A stretch of DNA of 64,000 nt from Haemaphysalis longicornis. Lineage: Eukaryota > Arthropoda > Arachnida > Ixodida > Ixodidae. Every line of letters starts with the position of its first letter. The first letter of the stretch is position 1. The notes beneath the pieces are model-generated. The model was not told the DNA's origin, searched no databases, and saw nothing but the letters and a program-made list of their open reading frames with translations. The position numbers and the translations under genes were made by a program. The stretch is taken from positions 56,001 to 120,000 of the forward strand of contig JABSTR010001174.1 of assembly GCA_013339765.2 (NCBI GenBank). The letters run 5' to 3'. This document shows, piece after piece, positions 21,204 to 31,400 of this stretch.

Positions 21204-22854
21204 AGGGACACTGAATTGAATTTGTCAAGCTCCCGTTTTTGCTTGCACTGCGTAGACTGGCTCAAATTAGCACACTTTTCATCGTTTATCCGGTTGACAA
21301 ATCGGTAATTATCTTACAAAGCGCGAAAGAAGAAAAACTACCATGCGCGGTTTGCGGCGGCCGCACCAACTAAGGCTGTGACGTTGGGAGGAGGGGCGCC
21401 ATGATTGGACGATGCTCAAGGTGAGCAGCCAAACAAGTTTCGGTTTCGGTTTCGGTTCTGTAAAACACAACCGGAGGCGTTGTTGGATTCGCATTCTCAA
21501 TAACTCAGTAATCATCGTACCGCGCTTCTGCCATGTTGTCACCTGTAAAAATGCATAAAGATAAGTCTCCCAGGACGGCTTAGAATCGTAGCATTCACTA
21601 GCCGAGGCCTACGCAGTGCATGGACGCCCTCCGCGTACCCGCAGACGCCCAAATGTCATGCGCTTTTCCCCCATATTTGGAGCTTGCCTCACTCATGCCT
21701 GTATCGTAAAAAACGTGTTCGCACCAGGCCAAGGGTCTGTTCATTCTGGCCTGTGCCTACTGCCCGCAAGCAGTCGGTGCTTATGGCAACAGCACGCCAA
21801 CGAGAACTCGCTAGCGCGCCAGTGCCAGCCTGCGCACGTTCTGTGAACTAGTTCGTGGAGCCATGAACGTTGCGGTCCAAAAAAAGGTGAACTCAATGTA
21901 GAAAACATCGGCAGAAAACGAAAAAGTTTACTTACAAAAAAAAAGCACGTACCCGCGGGGACTCGAACTCGTGACTTGCAAAACACTTGCGGCAACATAC
22001 CTAGCGCCTCAGAGCACTCAGCCACGGAACGGGCTCTTCTGACCATGGTAATATAAGGTATATATTCTACAACCAGTTTACACCTTTATTTAGTTTTGGC
22101 ATTTCAAGCAGCTTAGGTGACTATTTGTTGTATTGCGCTCGTGCAGTAAGCGTTCCCCGAGTTTCCACAATAGCTCAGGTCTAGCAATTGCATTTCGTAG
22201 ACGGAAAAGCGTTCGCAAATGCGTAGTCGTGCTGCTGACCGCTGTGCTTGTTCGCCCAGCGCAAAAAAGTGCTTCCTCCCGCACCCTAGTTTACGCTGTA
22301 CGTAAAAATATCAGTTGATTGTATTTCCTTAGTACCTATATTGACTTCGCTGACTCTTCTCCCGCCTTCAAGAGGGCCTATATTTTCCTACTGGCGTACC
22401 ATGTCAGCGAAGCGTCGCATGTGCGCTTGTGCAGCGCTTGTGTGAAGCGACCTTGACTTGGAGCTAGATACAGTGTACAAACTAACCAAGTAAAGAAGGC
22501 CCATTATTCCATTCACAAACGTGTCCTGGCTTCGTTTCAAACTGAGCGAACGAATTTCGACGACCCGTCGGCGGCCGGCGGACGAAGCGCTGGGCCGACT
22601 GACCTCTGTCTGAAGGCCGGGGAGCCGTGCAAGTAGCGCAGCCCAATTGCGAGCTCGGCTCCTCTCGACGTCACACGAAAACGCCGCAGAAAATGGGCGA
22701 GCGTAAAGAGAGGAGGACAGCATTTTTGAATTAATTTTTCTACTAAATAAAATCGCGTAAACGCGCCCAGAGTGGTGGTAACATGGCCTGGGGACTCCGG
22801 ACTACAATTTGCGCAAGTAATCCCGCAATGTTTGCATATCACTTCAGTGTCCCT
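21204..22854. mobile_element. TTAA-inserting element, AGGGACACTGAA ends (1651 bp)
   Basis: TTAA occurs at 21200-21203 and 22855-22858; the intact RTE copy near 34560 has a single TTAA there (CCCATTAATATCC). The 12-bp ends AGGGACACTGAA are inverted. TTAAAGGRR termini are known from the T2/Kolobok group, so Kolobok-like is favoured over piggyBac. No transposase was seen. A tRNA-like segment lies inside (21951-22040). Confidence 0.75.
21951..22040 (-). other. tRNA-like sequence (SINE head or tRNA pseudogene)
   Basis: On the minus strand it reads CGTGGCTGAGTGCTCTGAGG (A-box like), then GAGTTCGAGTCCCCGCGGG (B-box like), spaced as in a tRNA with an extended variable region. It lies inside a TTAA element. 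I could not fold a convincing full acceptor stem, so it is probably a tRNA-derived repeat rather than a working tRNA. Confidence 0.45.
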
Positions 22855-23122
22855 TTAATATCCAATTACCCCGGTCCTGTGCTAACTGCGACCAATTTAT
22901 CCCCGCAAACTTCTTGATCTCATCTGCCCATCTAACTTTCTGCCGCCCCCTGCAACGCTTGCCTTCTCTAGGGATCCACTCTGTTACCCTTAATGACCAG
23001 TGGTTATCTTGCCTTCGCATTACATGCCCTGCCCACGTCCATTTCTTCTTCTTAATCTCTACTAACATGTCCTTAACACGTGTTTGTTCCCTGACCCACT
23101 CCGCTCTCTTCTTGTCCCTTAA

Positions 23123-24233
23123 AGGAGCCATGAAGAGAAAATGCAAGTTGGTTTTATTCGAAAGATTTAGTGTTTTATAGTGCCCCCAGCGCTTGTCCGG
23201 ATACAAACGGTGCTTTATTCACTGGGAAATTAAACAATTTAGGTTAAAATTTTGATTTTCCCGCTCAATCATGCGTTTTCGTGGTCCCAAATGACATCAC
23301 AGGAACCGACCGCTCTGCAGCCTAGAGTACCTTCATTCACGCATCCGCCGTACAGGGTAGAGACACGTATACGCCGGCGCCGCCATTTTCAGTTGCTCGC
23401 TCGCCGCCGAAGCAAGTCATTGTGTCAAAACCGCGCTAAAATTATCGCCGCAACGCGGTTTACTGAAGAAGTTTGAATCATATTGTCTGTTTCGCGTTGC
23501 TAGGTCTCGTGGGAAACAAAAAGAATAACGCGTTGAGCCCATTGGCCCAATTGCGGCGGCACGGGACCGTTCAAAGGTTGTCTCCACCCTGTACAACGGT
23601 GTTGGTTTGTTCCCGCGTTTCTTTACGTTCCGTAACCTAGATGGCGCCACCATACCGTGGCAAGCGTTTGGTTTGTTTTTGCCCGCATTTAAACCTGGCT
23701 TGTTTTTGTTCTGGGAGAAAATATTCGTTCCCTGAAACAGTGCTCGCTCGACAAATGGGGTCACGTAAGACACCGTTGCTTGCGTCAATCGGCCAGTGTC
23801 CGTCTGAGACAACCCCAAGCCCCGTAGTGCTGTGCAGCTAAACCAAGCATGCTGTGCGCAGTACGAACAGCAGAACGCATCAGTACTTCTATGTTTACAT
23901 GTGCTTTCGTAACTTCCACTGTTTGTCCCATCATTCTTATTGCTTTGTAAAGAATGTGCCCTAAATTTAAGCGCAAATCGCTCGTTCGTCTAGTTTGTAA
24001 GCTCTACCTAATTTGCGCCTGCTTCTGCCAGCCTCCGCCAATCGCAGAGCTTAGCTCATGTGACATCATAGGTTCTGTTGCGGGAAATGAGCTGGTGGGT
24101 CGCATGACCATTCCCGTTTTTCCTAATTATCTAGCTTATTTGAGCGAAGTTTACGTTAAAAGTGGTGTCAGTATGATTCTAACGAGACAATCTTTTGAAT
24201 GAACCAAACTTGTGTTTTCTCTTCATGGCTCCT
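23123..24233. mobile_element. TTAA-inserting element A, AGGAGCCATGAAGAG ends (1111 bp)
   Basis: The left end AGGAGCCATGAAGAGAAAA is matched by the right end TTTTCTCTTCATGGCTCCT (about 28 bp with mismatches). TTAA lies at 23119-23122 and 24234-24237. The second TTAA is also the left flank of element B at 24238, so the two elements abut. A degraded relative lies at 30322-30955. It has no open transposase frame. TTAAAGGAG fits the T2/Kolobok terminal pattern. Confidence 0.8.
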
Positions 24234-24767
24234 TTAAAGGCCAACTGCAACGAAATTTTCGGTTCCCTAAATGCACTATTTTCCGGTAGTATAACCTTAA
24301 AAGTTGCTAACTGCAAAATTTGGAGACCCAAATGTGCTTTGCTGCATCGTAAACGAAGCTCAAAAACGCTCTTTTCAAACCGAAACTGGGAAAAAAGGGC
24401 GGCCATTACGGACGGCCGGAAGTGACGTTACACTCAGGAATCGAGTGGGCGCAGCCGGAGGATTTTCCCACAGCCCCTTGTGAGAAGACGGCGCGCATTC
24501 GATGTGTTTCGGGTCGTCTGTTGCTTCAGACATTTAAAACTTGGCGAAAAGGGGTTTGGAAGTTCGTGCGACCATTATTACTTCGTTCTGAGCTGCTGAG
24601 ATGCGTCTATAGTCGTCCAATAAAACGAAAACACAGGCATCGCGAGACGTCGTGGTGAAGCTGGGTGCACAAAGGGCAGTGTTGAGCGCTAGATGGGCGC
24701 CGGCACAGCTAATATGCCCTGTGCCAATCGAACCATCCTGTGTTTGTGAGAGAAAAGAAAAAAAAAA

Positions 24768-25172
24768 CATCCCCCTCGCAAGGGGCATGATCAAATGCAG
24801 AGCATTTCCGGGGGCGCACGACGTTAAGTAGTTTGCGTTACGTTAATGTTGTCGCACTTGTGGCAACTGCTGACGAGAGAGCGTGGCGATGAGTGCGTTC
24901 CAGCCTCGCCGACAGCCGCCTTTATCACGCCACGATCGCGCCACGCGCGCGCGATGCTGACGTCACGATCGCGCCACAGATGTTGTTGATCCCGCGACGC
25001 GCGCGCCCCCACCTGTTGGGCGCGAACCGACTGCGGAGAGAGCGCGTGATGCTAGCGGAGAGTAGGCGAGGAGGAGCGGGGGAGAGGGCGCACCTGCGAG
25101 CAATGCGGTCTACTACGGACGCCTAGAACGGGTGACATCGTGAATTAAAGAAATGCTCTGCATTTAAAAAAA
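24768..25172 (+). mobile_element. SINE-like repeat with AAATGCAGAGCATTT motif (copy 1)
   Basis: The segment starts CATCCCCCTCGCAAGGGGCATGATC, passes AAATGCAGAGCATTTCC, and ends GAAATGCTCTGCATTTAAAAAAAAAA. The same sequence occurs inverted at 32038-32645, which adds a tRNA-like segment. An A-rich end next to a defined start suggests retroposition, but no target duplication is evident. The class is uncertain. Confidence 0.55.
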
Positions 25173-25559
25173 AAAGCTACCGTGGCAGGAAAGTGTCGAA
25201 ACATGCCGGATAGGGTGTAAGAATTTGGTTTCAGTGCATGTTGTGAAAGTTCAAATCCAGAATTTTATTATTTTTGTTTACACGAGCAGTTTTGTTCCTG
25301 TTAGCAGGGTGCCCGCGCCAAATCTTTAGATAATGTTGCCGTGCAGTGACGAAAGCACTGCAGTGTCTTCACTTGTGAAGCAGTGACCTTCCCCGAGGCT
25401 CAGTGCTGCAAAATGTGGCCTCGTTTTTTTTTTTTTTTTTTTCCCCCCCCCTAACTGGCGAGAGAAATGTTGCCAACAGCGGCTAGCATTTATTTGTTTT
25501 TTGACGAAGCTGTTTGAACTGAATAGATTCCGTGTAGTGCGCCGCATGCTGCACTCGTC

Positions 25560-25985
25560 CGCGCCCCGACCGGCGCGATAACAGTGACAACAGGGTATCA
25601 CCTCGGGTCGGCGCAGAGCTCTTCGATGGCGTCGGCGTACTCGGGCTCTCGAAAAGTCGACCGGCCGATCGTGCCATGGGCCGCACAGCTAGCTGCCGTA
25701 CTCGTTCACGCCCCAACCGGCCGCGACAACAGCGTGTCGTCTCGCGTCGGCCGTACTCCCGGCCGCGAGCTTGCAGTGCGCCGCACAGCCGTTGTAGTCG
25801 TTGGCACGCTGACGCACCGAGCGGCTGCGACAACAGCGTATCGTCTCGCGTTGGCCGTTCTACGTATTGCGCACTCGTAGAGATGCCCGGCCGCGAGCTT
25901 GCAGTGGGCCACACAGCTGCTGTAGTCGCTCGCGCGCTGCCGCACTGACCATCCGCGCCAACAGCGTATCGCCTCACGTAGGTAG
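25560..25985. repeat. GC-rich minisatellite, about 4 diverged units
   Basis: Units of roughly 100-130 bp share CGGCCGCGAGCTTGCAGTG, CACAGCNGCNGTAGTCG and GACAACAGCGTATCGTCTCGC. The long minus-strand open frame here (about 215 residues) is a by-product of the GC-rich repetition and not a credible gene. Confidence 0.65.
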
Positions 25986-26892
25986 TACACGCGTTTCGCG
26001 TGCTCGTCGAGTCGACCGAGAGCCTGCTGCCGCCGTCGCGATCACGAAATCGCCGTTGTGCTACTGGCGTATTCGCTCTAGACCGGCCCCGGCACTTTTC
26101 GAATTTGCTCTTTATGTATCGGCAACCCAAAGTTTCTTCAGCTTCTCACATTACGGAAACGCGTGAAAGCAATTATTCATGCAAGAGGCACAAATTACAC
26201 TGCTCACTCGCGTGAGGCCGCACGTAAAAGGGCTACTGAGGAGAGGCAACGGCCGCACGGGAGTCCTGACTGGCACGTCACATCCGGAAGTTCGCCGCAA
26301 TGGCGACAAGTTGTGGCGACACTCCGCTAGGTGCTGCGTCGGCTGGAGTTGCGTGTTTTCGAACGGTTTTAATAAAAAAAACTGCGCGTTTGTGGAGTTT
26401 AAAATTAGGCCACAAGGGACTTTAAGGGTGCATACCACACATTGAAGGAGAATTTAGGGCAGGTAAATTTTCGTTGCAGTTGGCCTTTAATGTTACACCT
26501 ATCATCTTCCGCTCCATTGCCTGCTGAGTCGTTCTGAATTTAAGTTGGACCCTTGTAGTGAGCCTCCAAGTTTCTGCCCCGTAGGTGAGTACCGGTAAGA
26601 TGCAGCTGTCATACACTTTATTCTTCAGGGGCAATGGTAGGCTGCCATTCATTATCTAAGAATGCCAGCCGAATGCACTCCACCCCATTCTTATCCTTCT
26701 TATTATCTCTGCCTCATGGTTGGGATCCGGGGTCACAACTTGGCCTAAGTAGATATATTCGCTCACCACTTCCACTTCCTCGCCACCTATCTCGAACCGC
26801 TGTGCTGTCCCGAGGTTGATCATTACTTTGTTGTTCTGCATGTTAATTTTCAGGCCCACGGTTGTACTCTGTTTGTCCTGTGCGGAAAGCAT

Positions 26893-27040
26893 CCATGATT
26901 GTAAAAGCGCTACTTGAAAACGACGACGAAGGAAGAAACACAACACGAAGCGCTTGTGTTTCTTCCTTCGTCGTCGTTTTCAAGTAGCGCTTTTACAATC
27001 GTGAATCTGTACCAACAAGCCCAACTGGCAGTTCTTCTAA
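26893..27040. mobile_element. 148-bp hairpin insertion with 11-bp duplication
   Basis: GCGGAAAGCAT lies on both sides (26882-26892, 27041-27051); the RTE copy at 44583 has it once (complement near 45450). The insert begins CCATGATTGTAAAAGCGC. It forms a near-perfect hairpin of about 45-bp arms around ACAACACGAAGCGCTTG and ends CAACTGGCAGTTCTTCTAA. Its class is unknown; an inverted, truncated retroelement copy (for example Penelope-type) is one possibility. Confidence 0.75.
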
Positions 27041-27051
27041 GCGGAAAGCAT

Positions 27052-27684
27052 GCTTTGCAATTCGTCCCCCGAGTTACTTAGCCAGGCAACGTTCTCAGAA
27101 AATCTGAGGTTACTGAGGTAATCTCCATTAACACTTACTCCCACCTGTTCGCAATCCAACGTTCTGAAGACTTCTTGTAAACATGCTGTGAATAACATTG
27201 GAGAGATTGTGTCTCCTTGTCTGATGCCCTTGCTTATAGGTATTTTACTGCTCTCCTTATGGAGGATGATGCTAGCTCTGGACCCATTGTAGATATCCTC
27301 TAATATTCTTACATAATGCTCATCTACCCCCTGCTTCCGTAATGCCTGAATGACTGCTGAGGTTTCGACCGAGTCAAATGCTTTCTCATAATCTTTGAAG
27401 GCTATGTATAGGGGTTCAGTATACTCAAAGCACTTCTCTATCACCTCATTGATCGTGTGAATATGGTCCATTGTTGAATAACCTTTACGGAACCCTGCTT
27501 GTTCTTTAGGTTGACTGAAATCTAAGGTTGCAGATATTCTGTTACCGATTACCTTGGTAAATACCTTGTAGACGAGTGACAGTAAGCTGATCGGCCTGTA
27601 ATTTTTCAAGTCCTTCATGTCACCTTTCTTATGGATTAGGATGATGTTCGCGTTCTTCCAAGATTCTGGTACACTTGCGGTCAT
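27052..27684 (-). pseudogene. RTE reverse transcriptase remnant
   Basis: The frame shows reverse-transcriptase blocks in order: YRPISLLSLVYKV, AGFRKGYSTMDHI, DYEKAFDSVE and GIRQGDTISPMLF. Instead of the catalytic FADD block it has FSENV (about 27095), so two catalytic aspartates are lost. The sequence belongs to the RTE element at 21139-27694 and is broken downstream by the hairpin insertion. Confidence 0.8.
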
Positions 27685-28147
27685 TAGGCATTAGGAAATG
27701 GTATTACATCTGTTCAAAATGGCATTTCTGGCTGCTCCAAACCTGCTCCGAAAATGCCTTTCTGGCTGCTCCAAACCTGCTACAAAAGGCATTTTTGCCT
27801 GCTCCCAGGACTGCTCCCAAACCCATCTACCCTATTCCACCCCTGTAAGCTGCATTTTGTTTTTTCAACCCAGTTTGATGTTACTTTGAATTTATTCTGA
27901 ATTGTGGTTACTGCGCATAGCAGAAAGTGGCGTGCGGTTGTCGCAGGCCATTATCATTATGTTTTTGACTAAAAAAAGCTGCAAATTCTTTGGTTTAACA
28001 TCCCGAAGCGACATATGGGCTATGAGAAACACTGTAGCCGTGGGCTTCGGATTCACTTATAGACCACATAGCTGTGTCTCTTAATGTGCGCTGACCACGC
28101 GCGGCCGCCACGAAGCGGATTTATTCCATACTAAGTCGCACCGGTGG

Positions 28148-28416
28148 ATGAAACGCACCAACGACTCGCACCTGCTCACGGGATCTCCAAGACCCCGGTG
28201 TAGCAGGTGTGTGGAGGGCCTATCCGTGATACACATCCTCATTCAATGCAAGGCACTCGACATTATACGACGCAAACACTTCAGAGAACTCTACAGACAA
28301 CATGTTCCATTACACCCGTCATACTTTTTAGGAGACGATGCTGTGTTTTCTGTTCAGCGCACCTTTAAGCTTCTGTCAGAAGTTCAATTCTTACAGCTCA
28401 TCTCATACCACCCATA
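28148..28416 (+). pseudogene. I-type LINE C-terminal fragment
   Basis: About 88 residues match the C-terminal zinc-like region of the LINE at 51373: SHLLTGSPRPRCSRC, IQCKALDIIRRKHF, then a conserved end ISYHP. It ends with a stop at about 28416. It is 5'-truncated, abuts the pogo-type element, and lies 190 bp before the exon C acceptor. Confidence 0.75.
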
Positions 28417-28604
28417 GTTTTACCCCTGGTCCTATACACCAGCCACCTTATTGATCTTTTAACCGCTCTTGGTCTTCACCCTGGCCCCCACTCATATTCT
28501 TTAATTGATTTTATTTGTTTTCCTTCGAAGCAATTTTAGTTCTCAACTATTCATCAAAACACTTTCTTGGTGCTCTTGGTGCTCCCCCCTCCCCCTGTCG
28601 GCAG

Positions 28605-28719
28605 GTACGTGCACGAGGCGGTGGCCAGCGAGAAGCTGGAGCTGGTGTACCGACTGGTGGAGAGGCTGCAGCGCGACCAGCGCCTCAGCGTGCTGGACCT
28701 GCAGGACAGCCGCGGCCAG
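28605..28719 (+). CDS. Exon C of IkB-zeta-like ankyrin gene
   Basis: A strong polypyrimidine tract (GCTCCCCCCTCCCCCTGTCGGCAG) precedes the exon; the donor is CCAG|GTGAGC. The first base completes Thr, giving TYVHEAVASEKLELVYRLVE, the first ankyrin repeat, followed by LDLQDSRGQ, which leads into the second. The exon ends in phase 0. Atypical ankyrin start residues (YVHEA rather than PLHLA) are also seen in the first repeat of nuclear IkB proteins. Confidence 0.9.
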
Positions 28720-28933
28720 GTGAGCTGGGGGCCGTGGGAAGGCCACGGGTTTTTGATTCCACTTGGCCCAGTGGCAGCTGTTTGCCTGGTGGAAGCAAGA
28801 TTTCGGTGTACGCTCAAAGATCTCCAGGTGGCGTGCATTGTAGTCTGTAGTAGCGTGCAACTCATGTTGCACGCCTCACACTTAGGTACAAGTTTGAAGC
28901 GTAGAACCTGAACTTTTTTTTTTGTGACCTTAA

Positions 28934-29656
28934 GGGGGCAGACGGGTCTGTGGGGGCGAAAAATGGTCAAAGAAATCGTTTTCTGAAAAATGGAATTTTC
29001 AGCATCCACGGCCATTTTTCTGTCCGTTTGCAATTGTTCTCATCAATAGAAACCGTGTTTTACTGTAAAGAAGAGCATTTTAAGGTGCACTCTGCAGAGC
29101 TCAGTTTCCGCAGAATTCGATGGTCAAACGGCGCTTTTTCTTGCAATGCGAAGCTAGCATTTTGCCCTCGGATATCTCGGCACCCAGAGAAAGTACAACT
29201 GTGATTTTTTTTTTTTTTTGCTTCTGATACCTAAATTTGTGGAAAATACAATGTTGGAAAGAAATTTTTCAAGTGGAGGCTTTGTAAAATCATTATTGTG
29301 TTCAAATGGCACCACCTGCGGGCCACTTCTGGCAGATTGTGGGAGGAGCGAAGCTCATTGTGCTGTAAAACGACCAGAAAAAGCTAAATGAAAAAAAGTT
29401 CTCCCAACATTGTATTCTTTAGTTATCTGTCTACCTAGCCACGTGGTAATCGGCGTTCTGTATGGAGTGGTTATTTTGCAATTGTGACCCAAAATGATGG
29501 CAATGAATCATTAATTTTTTTTCGAAAGATCACCATCTTGCAAAAAAATGTAATTGCAGATTTGAAATCAGCACAAGAAACTCCATAATGCTATGCAGTT
29601 TCATAAAAATTGTTTAGTAAATAATAAAAAAATAGCTCTAAGATCAGTCTGCCCCC
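28934..29656. mobile_element. Possible TTAA element, GGGGGCAGAC ends (723 bp)
   Basis: The left end TTAAGGGGGCAGACGGGTCT and the right end GATCAGTCTGCCCCCTTGC are inverted over about 10 bp. The left flank is TTAA and the right is TTGC, which could be a decayed TTAA. The interior is AT-rich and non-coding. Confidence 0.5.
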
Positions 29657-30321
29657 TTGCAGAAATCGGGTTAGGGTTCAGTGAAATCAAGAGCAGCATG
29701 CTTTGTTCGAGGATCAGTCGCGGACGCGCAAAGTGCCATAGCAGGTAGCCTTGAAGTTGGGTGACTGCGTAGTAGTGCTAAATATGAATTTCGCGATGCA
29801 GAAACGAAACCGAAACTGATGTAAACTGTTCGTGAATGATCCCGGGGTAAGTAGAACTACCACACAACTTAGAACCACGTGCGCAAGAGCAATAAAACTG
29901 CCTAAAACCATAAAGTAGGTTTGCAAACAGGCACTGGCTTGACATTTCCAGCCAATTTCTGGGATTATTAGTCAGAGTGCAAACCTGACGATTGAAAATC
30001 GTTTGCTGGTTCATCATTCATGCAGTTATAACAAAAAACAAACGCTGATGCAGAATAATTACGAGTGGCACACATTTTTCGTTGGTAGCAGTGACGCGCG
30101 ATGACCGCACCCCTTTTCCACACCCAGGTGATTCAAACGCGTGTCAAAAATTACGTTTTCGTTGCAAAAATGAAAACAAAACTGAATTTGAAAGTCCATT
30201 TTCTGATCTAACTCCAAACAGCTTTACTTGTTTGAGCAATGCCTGGAACGCTATGAAAAGGTGCTCCCAAAGTATTGTTCAAATTGAACAATTTTGAATA
30301 GGTGCGGTAAGGACGGAGTAA
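29657..30321. other. Intron 3, unassigned
   Basis: No coding signal or repeat is recognised. Confidence 0.35.
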
Positions 30322-30955
30322 AAGGTAGGCCATGAAGACAAAACCCAATTTTGTTTCATTCGAAAGATTTCGTGTTCTATAGCGCGCCCAGTGCTTGTCC
30401 GGAAGCAAACGATGCTTTATTCACTGCGAAATTAATAAACACAAGCTAAAATTTTGATTCTCATGCCATAACGTGTTTGAACGACGTTTGCAATGACATC
30501 ATTAGAACAGGTCTTTCAGCTAAACTTGGTGTGGCGTGGAGTCTTGCTTACTGTTAGTCAACCTAGATGGTGCCACCACACCGCAGCAAGCCGTTTTCTG
30601 CCTTTGGTCTGTTTGTGACTGTATTTAAACCTCGCTTGCTTTTGTTCATGGAGAAAATAATCATGTCGTGAAACATGGTGCTCGCTCGACAAATATGGTC
30701 ACGTAAGACACCATCGCTTGCTTCAATCGGCCAGTGCCGTATGAGACAACCCCAAAGCCCCGCAGTCCTGTGCATCTAAACCAAGCATAGTGCGCGCAGT
30801 ACCAACTGCAGTACGCATCGGTACTTCTATGTTTACAGGAGCATTGGTTACTTCCACTGTTTATCCCACCATTCTTGCTGATATAGAAAGAATGTGCCCT
30901 ATATTTAAGCGCAAATAGCTCGTTCGGCAAGCTTATAAGCCCTGCCTAATTTGCG
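30322..30955. mobile_element. Degraded relative of TTAA element A
   Basis: It shares the left end (AGGCCATGAAGACAAAACC) and ordered interior words with 23123-24233, such as ATTCGAAAGATTTCGTGTTCTATAG and GTGCTTGTCCGGAAGCAAAC. The right end and TTAA flank are lost, so the boundaries are approximate. Confidence 0.65.
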
Positions 30956-30961
30956 TTTACT

Positions 30962-31400
30962 GTGCGTTTCTTTCTTGTCTGTCTGTGGGGAGGCTTTAGA
31001 AAATACCCTGACAAGTAAATATCTGAAGGGCTATAACAATGATATGTGATTGCTTCGGCACGCTTTAGCTTGTGTTTATTGGATCTCATCACAATGTGGC
31101 CACTGCCTAGTTCGTCTGGGTGGTTATCATATGGGTCCATTAGCAGTTCATTAAAGGCTGGTGTGCAGTGTGGGATGGGATTGCCTACTGTGCCACCATG
31201 TTGAGTTTCACGCTGATGTATACCATAGGGAAAAGTGTCTCAAGTGTAGGTCCCACGGGGGCCACTATACAGCAGCTGACTTCGCCGGGCTTGCAACATG
31301 GCTTCCTTTCGCTGCTGAAAACCAGCGTTTCTTTCTTGTCTGTCTGTGGGAAGGCTTTAGAAAATGCCCTGACAAGTAAATATCTGAAGGGCTATGCTCT
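30962..31400. repeat. Direct repeat pair (about 75 bp)
   Basis: GCGTTTCTTTCTTGTCTGTCTGTGGG, GGCTTTAGAAAA and CCCTGACAAGTAAATATC occur in order at about 30962-31035 and again at about 31324-31400. The sequence between is unassigned, as is 31401-31818 up to exon D. Confidence 0.75.

Larger units (their letters stand above)
24238..26486. mobile_element. TTAA-inserting element B, AGGCCAACTGCAACG ends (2249 bp)
   Basis: The ends AGGCCAACTGCAACGAAA and TTTTCGTTGCAGTTGGCCT form a TIR of about 20 bp. TTAA lies at 24234-24237 and 26487-26490. Intact RTE copies have one TTAA at this point (TCCCTTAATGTTACACC in complement of 45850). The interior holds a SINE-like repeat (24768-25172) and a GC-rich minisatellite (25560-25985). 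No transposase domain is recognised. Confidence 0.8.
21139..27694 (-). mobile_element. RTE-type LINE (copy 2), 5'-truncated, with 11-bp duplication
   Basis: GAAATGGTATT flanks the element at 21128-21138 and 27695-27705. Its 3' end on the minus strand is a GAT-repeat tail at 21139-21155. RTE sequence occupies 21139-21203, 22855-23122 and about 26487-27694; the rest is later insertions at 21204, 23123, 24238 and 26893. Removing them gives a frame-like order of reverse transcriptase, C-terminal tail and short 3' end that matches copies at 34503 and 44583. The 5' part, including any endonuclease, is missing. Confidence 0.85.
18484..27848. mobile_element. TIR element (CAGGGGTGGAA ends) carrying other repeats, 9.4 kb
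   Basis: The ends CAGGGGTGGAA and TTCCACCCCTG face each other across the split pogo-type element. The host shows TTTATAAG before and TAAGCTGC after, so TAAG appears on both sides. CAGGGGTG ends are common in hAT elements, but a full 8-bp duplication is not visible, so the superfamily is open. Near the right end (27710-27840) and near 20960-21005 are repeats of GGCTGCTCCAAA. Most of its length is later insertions: a LINE fragment, the RTE element and its nested elements. Confidence 0.6.
17802..28147 (+). mobile_element. pogo-type element split by a 9.4-kb insertion
   Basis: The left part 17802-18483 begins CCGTATTTTCCGGTCTATAAG. The right part 27849-28147 begins TAAGCTGCATTTTG. Together they match the unbroken relative at 59671-60654, where the two join as TTTATAAGCTGCATTTTG around 60300. 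A C-run lies near 17843-17866. The true right end is missing: similarity stops at about 28147, where an I-type LINE fragment begins. No transposase is present. Confidence 0.75.

Noticed and set aside
21951..22040. Functional tRNA gene
   Set aside because: A and B boxes are present, but a full acceptor stem and standard anticodon loop could not be made, and it sits inside a transposon.
25483..26130. 215-codon minus-strand frame
   Set aside because: It arises from the GC-rich minisatellite units; the translated text is an imperfect repeat without a domain.
28543..29033. Minus-strand frames opposite exon C
   Set aside because: Antisense of a proven ankyrin exon; no independent homology.
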